Below are positions 6,015 to 8,064 of a stretch of DNA of 8,064 nt, piece by piece (the stretch's first letter is position 1; each line of letters opens with the position of its first letter). The DNA comes from Fibrobacter sp. (GTDB taxonomy: Bacteria > Fibrobacterota > Fibrobacteria > Fibrobacterales > Fibrobacteraceae), in NCBI GenBank assembly GCA_017520105.1, contig JAFWRL010000094.1:1-8064 (forward strand), read 5' to 3'. A program made the position numbers and the translations under genes. Under the pieces are notes generated by a model that saw only the letters and a program-made list of their open reading frames with translations, did not search any database and was not told where the DNA came from.

Positions 6015-7472
6015 ATGAAAAAGTTCCAATTTTTTTCACGCTTTGCACTTGGCACCGCTTTTTTGAGTGCAACTTTCTTGAACGCTTACGCAGCGGACGC
6101 AACCATCCGAGAACTCGCCAAGGAACGCGGACGCTTCATCGGTACCATCTTGAACAGCGAATGGTTCAACGACGATATCGAACCGCAATTCGAAGAAATT
6201 CACAAGACTCAGTTCAACGTCGTCGTTGCCGAAAACGAGATGAAGTTCGACGCCACCGAGCCGAAAGAAAACGAGTTCAACTTCGAAAAAGGCGACAAGA
6301 TGGTGAAATATGCACAGGCAAACGGCTTGCGCGTTCGCGGCCATGCACTCGCCTGGCACAGCCAAGTCGCAAACTGGGTCAACGATTACAAAGGACAAAA
6401 AGAAAAACTGCTCGCCGTTCTCAAGAACCACATCACCAAAGTCGTCGGGCACTGGAAGGGCCAAATCGCCGAATGGGACGTGGTGAACGAAGCCGTCAAT
6501 GACGATTACAATGCCGACTGGCGTTCCACGAATTCCGTTTGGTACGAAGGTATCGGAGCCGAATTTTTAGACTCCGCATTTGTCTGGGCGCACGAAGCCG
6601 ACCCGGATGCGGAACTTTGCTATAACGACTACTCCCTGGAATGGGGTCTGCGCGAAGGATCCAAGGCAAGCTTTGTCGTGGAACAAGTCAAGCGCTGGAA
6701 AAAGAACAACATTCCGATTACCTGCGTAGGAACGCAAACCCACATCGAAATTGCACACGAAACTACCCCACAGAACGTACGCGCACTCGCAAAAGCACTT
6801 GCGGAACTCGGCGTGACGCTCAATATCACCGAACTTGACATTGGGTTCCCGAAAGGGTCCGCAGGCCAGCTCGGCGCCGCCGACTACGCAAAGCAGGGAC
6901 ACTTGTACCGCCAATTCATGGACGTGTTCCTCGAAGAACCGAACATGGGCGAATTCGTCATCTGGGGACTTACCGATGCGCACAGTTGGCTTGACGAACA
7001 ACAAGGCAAGACCGAAGGGCTCCTGTACGACAAGCAATACAAGCCGAAGCCCGCTTACGACAGCGTCATGGCGAGCCTCAAGGCGCACCCGGCATCTGAA
7101 GTCAAAACGCCATACCCAGATTCAATCCTCAACCCGCCAAAGATCACTCCCAAAGATACCACGGCAAAGGACACGACGGTCAAAGATACGACAATCCGCG
7201 ACACAACCGTCAAGGATACGACCGATGCAATCAAAATGTTTAACGTGCCAAGCAGCGTTTCGCTGCAACTCGTTGGTCGAACGTTGTTCGTAACAGGAGC
7301 GACCGCGACGAACAGCGCAAAGATTGATGTGTTCGACATGCAAGGACGCCCGATTTTCAGTACAACGTGTAAAAACGGGACCGTTGACCTCTCCAAGATT
7401 CCCGAGGGTATTTACGTCGTCCGGGCCCACAGCGCGTCTGCAAGCACAATCAGGAGAATCACCATAAAATAA
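6015..7472 (+). CDS. Secreted GH10 endo-1,4-beta-xylanase with KDTT-repeat linker and C-terminal sorting-like domain
   Basis: GH10 enzymes hydrolyse internal beta-1,4 bonds of xylan with retention. The start at 6015 is chosen because GAGGA (6003-6007) sits 7 bases upstream and the protein then opens with a classic signal peptide, cut near AYA-AD (after residue 26); the in-frame ATG at 5979 would bury it. The protein has 485 residues. The GH10 barrel spans about 30-355, with AENEMKFD (72-79), HALAWHSQ (110-117), acid/base Glu159 in WDVVNEAVND, nucleophile Glu273 in ITELDIGF, and WGLTDAHSW (317-325). All key residues are present and the domain is full length. A charged Thr-rich linker (380-404) leads to a C-terminal domain (about 408-485) with DMQGRPIF and IPEGIYVVR, typical of T9SS type A sorting tails. 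No carbohydrate-binding module was seen. Transcription is divergent from the carbohydrate-binding lipoprotein. No hairpin was found directly after the stop. Confidence 0.93.
   Translation: MKKFQFFSRFALGTAFLSATFLNAYAADATIRELAKERGRFIGTILNSEWFNDDIEPQFEEIHKTQFNVVVAENEMKFDATEPKENEFNFEKGDKMVKYAQANGLRVRGHALAWHSQVANWVNDYKGQKEKLLAVLKNHITKVVGHWKGQIAEWDVVNEAVNDDYNADWRSTNSVWYEGIGAEFLDSAFVWAHEADPDAELCYNDYSLEWGLREGSKASFVVEQVKRWKKNNIPITCVGTQTHIEIAHETTPQNVRALAKALAELGVTLNITELDIGFPKGSAGQLGAADYAKQGHLYRQFMDVFLEEPNMGEFVIWGLTDAHSWLDEQQGKTEGLLYDKQYKPKPAYDSVMASLKAHPASEVKTPYPDSILNPPKITPKDTTAKDTTVKDTTIRDTTVKDTTDAIKMFNVPSSVSLQLVGRTLFVTGATATNSAKIDVFDMQGRPIFSTTCKNGTVDLSKIPEGIYVVRAHSASASTIRRITIK
7152..7226 (+). repeat. 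Five K/R-D-T-T-X pentapeptide repeats in the xylanase linker
   Basis: Residues 380-404 read as five consecutive units: KDTTA, KDTTV, KDTTI, RDTTV, KDTTD. The 15-base DNA units vary at third positions (gataccacg, gacacgacg, gatacgaca). They join the catalytic domain to the C-terminal sorting-like domain. The Asp-Thr pairs could be sites of O-glycosylation, as described for Bacteroidota secreted proteins. Confidence 0.9.
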
Positions 7473-7520
7473 TTTTTTCGTTAATGAGACCTAGTCACAG
7501 TTTTACCGCACCGCAAAATC

Positions 7521-7530
7521 TAAAATATAG
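7521..7530 (+). promoter_or_regulatory. Weak candidate -10 region for the thioredoxin gene
   Basis: The 87-base gap between the xylanase and thioredoxin genes contains TAAAATATAG (7521-7530), about 30 bases before the start. No convincing -35 lies 16-18 bases upstream. No terminator hairpin was found in the gap, so read-through from the xylanase gene is also possible. Confidence 0.3.
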
Positions 7531-7559
7531 GTGTAAACAAAAACATAAGAGGTAAAACA

Positions 7560-7868
7560 ATGACTGAATTAAAAATCACAAGCGAAAACTTTGAACGCGA
7601 AGTCCTCAATTCCGACAAACCCGTCCTGATTGATTTCTGGGCTAATTGGTGCGGGCCATGCCGAATGCTATCCCCCACCATCTCGGAAATTGCAAAGGAA
7701 TACAAGGACAAAGTAAAGGTCTGCAAGGTAAACGTCGACGAACAAGGCGATCTTGCAAGCATGTTCCAGGTGTCCAGCATTCCGTTACTCGTCGTCATGA
7801 AAGACGGTAAAGTCGTCAATTCCTCTGTCGGTGTCCGCCCGAAAGACCAAATCTTGAAAATGCTTTAA
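7560..7868 (+). CDS. trxA: Thioredoxin
   Basis: This is a 102-residue single-domain thioredoxin, a cytoplasmic protein-disulfide reductase kept reduced by thioredoxin reductase. The start at 7560 has AAGAGG 7 bases upstream and there is no signal peptide. FWANWCGPCR places the redox pair at Cys31 and Cys34. The buried Asp is at 25 (LIDFW), the cis-Pro is Pro75 in SIPLL, and DGK (82-84) and Gly91 fit the fold. Length is close to the usual 105-109. Two details differ from the classical E. coli form: Leu follows the cis-Pro where Thr is usual (IPTL), and there is an extra Cys55. It is probably a single-gene unit ended by the hairpin at 7891. The xylanase link looks positional only. Confidence 0.95.
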   Translation: MTELKITSENFEREVLNSDKPVLIDFWANWCGPCRMLSPTISEIAKEYKDKVKVCKVNVDEQGDLASMFQVSSIPLLVVMKDGKVVNSSVGVRPKDQILKML

Positions 7869-7890
7869 TCTAGTCTCCTTAACCATCAAC

Positions 7891-7926
7891 CCCCGCCAGC
7901 GTCAAAACTGGTGGGGCACACTTTTT
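7891..7926 (+). terminator. Intrinsic terminator after thioredoxin gene
   Basis: A 9-bp stem, ccccgccag (7891-7899) with ctggtgggg (7908-7916), includes one G-U pair and encloses an 8-base loop. A T run (7922-7926) follows after 5 bases. It starts 22 bases past the trxA stop. The delayed T run makes it slightly weaker than ideal. Confidence 0.75.
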
Positions 7927-7951
7927 ATATATTAAAATCGATGGGCATATT

Positions 7952-8064
7952 ATGATTACAGGACTCAACGCACCCCCAATCAGTCAAATTCTTCCAAAGA
8001 TTCCGTTTTGGGCGAACCTTTCTTCCGAAGAGAAGGCGCTCGTGTCCCAGCGTGCCTTGACAAA
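7952..8064 (+). CDS. N-terminus of a probable Crp/Fnr-type cyclic-nucleotide-binding regulator (3'-truncated by window edge)
   Basis: Thirty-seven complete codons are visible from ATG 7952. An earlier ATG at 7941 is stopped at once by an in-frame TGA. The peptide contains ILPKIPFWANLSSEEKAL, which fits the helix that opens Crp/Fnr cyclic-nucleotide-binding domains (pattern: Ile-Pro-Phe-Phe-x-x-Leu-Ser-x-Glu-Glu). The rest of the sensory domain and any DNA-binding helix-turn-helix lie beyond the window. Full-length candidates are therefore a transcription regulator or a stand-alone cNMP-binding protein. There is no strong ribosome site. The AT-rich stretch 7923-7937 just upstream could supply a -10 box (TATATT or TAAAAT). 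The identification rests on about 20 residues. Confidence 0.55.
   Translation, partial: MITGLNAPPISQILPKIPFWANLSSEEKALVSQRALT

Noticed and set aside
6567..7088. 173-codon minus-strand frame
   Set aside because: It is antisense to the GH10 catalytic domain, whose motifs are intact.
7473..7559. Terminator after the xylanase gene
   Set aside because: A short T run lies right after the stop (7473-7478) but no stem precedes it, and no other hairpin was found in the gap.

Overview
The window looks like chromosomal DNA of a Gram-negative, fibre-degrading bacterium, most likely Fibrobacter or a close relative (Fibrobacterota). That assignment is inferred from style rather than a marker gene. It rests on plant-cell-wall glycoside hydrolases ending in type IX secretion (T9SS) sorting-like tails, large lipoproteins, and a Ser-rich tandem-repeat linker behind a lipobox. 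No RNA gene, insertion sequence, CRISPR array or attachment site was seen, and no gene-free stretch exceeds 300 bases.

Layout. Bases 1-1335 (+) hold the 3' part of a GH44 endoglucanase/xyloglucanase gene whose start lies outside the window. A hairpin at 1361-1380 separates it from a convergent minus-strand pair. That pair is a 586-residue lipoprotein with a carboxypeptidase-regulatory-like segment and a thermolysin-like HExxH...E zinc site (1887-3647), followed by a tightly coupled 156-residue lipoprotein (1406-1876). The pair is AT-rich towards its 3' end. Behind another hairpin lies a third minus-strand lipoprotein gene (3803-5848): a Ser-repeat stalk followed by a Cthe_2159-like beta-helix carbohydrate-binding domain. 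A 166-base divergent intergenic region then leads to a secreted GH10 endo-xylanase (6015-7472, +) with a KDTT-repeat linker and a C-terminal sorting-like domain. A thioredoxin gene (7560-7868, +) with its own hairpin terminator follows. The window ends in the first 37 codons of what looks like a Crp/Fnr-type regulator (7952 onward, +).

How it fits together. The two hydrolases would attack beta-glucan or xyloglucan (GH44) and xylan (GH10) outside the cell. The beta-helix lipoprotein could hold polysaccharide at the surface. The metallopeptidase-like lipoprotein and its small partner form a separate envelope unit whose role is not evident from sequence. They are the least explained part of the window. 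The thioredoxin and the Crp/Fnr-like gene look like housekeeping neighbours rather than members of a cell-wall operon.
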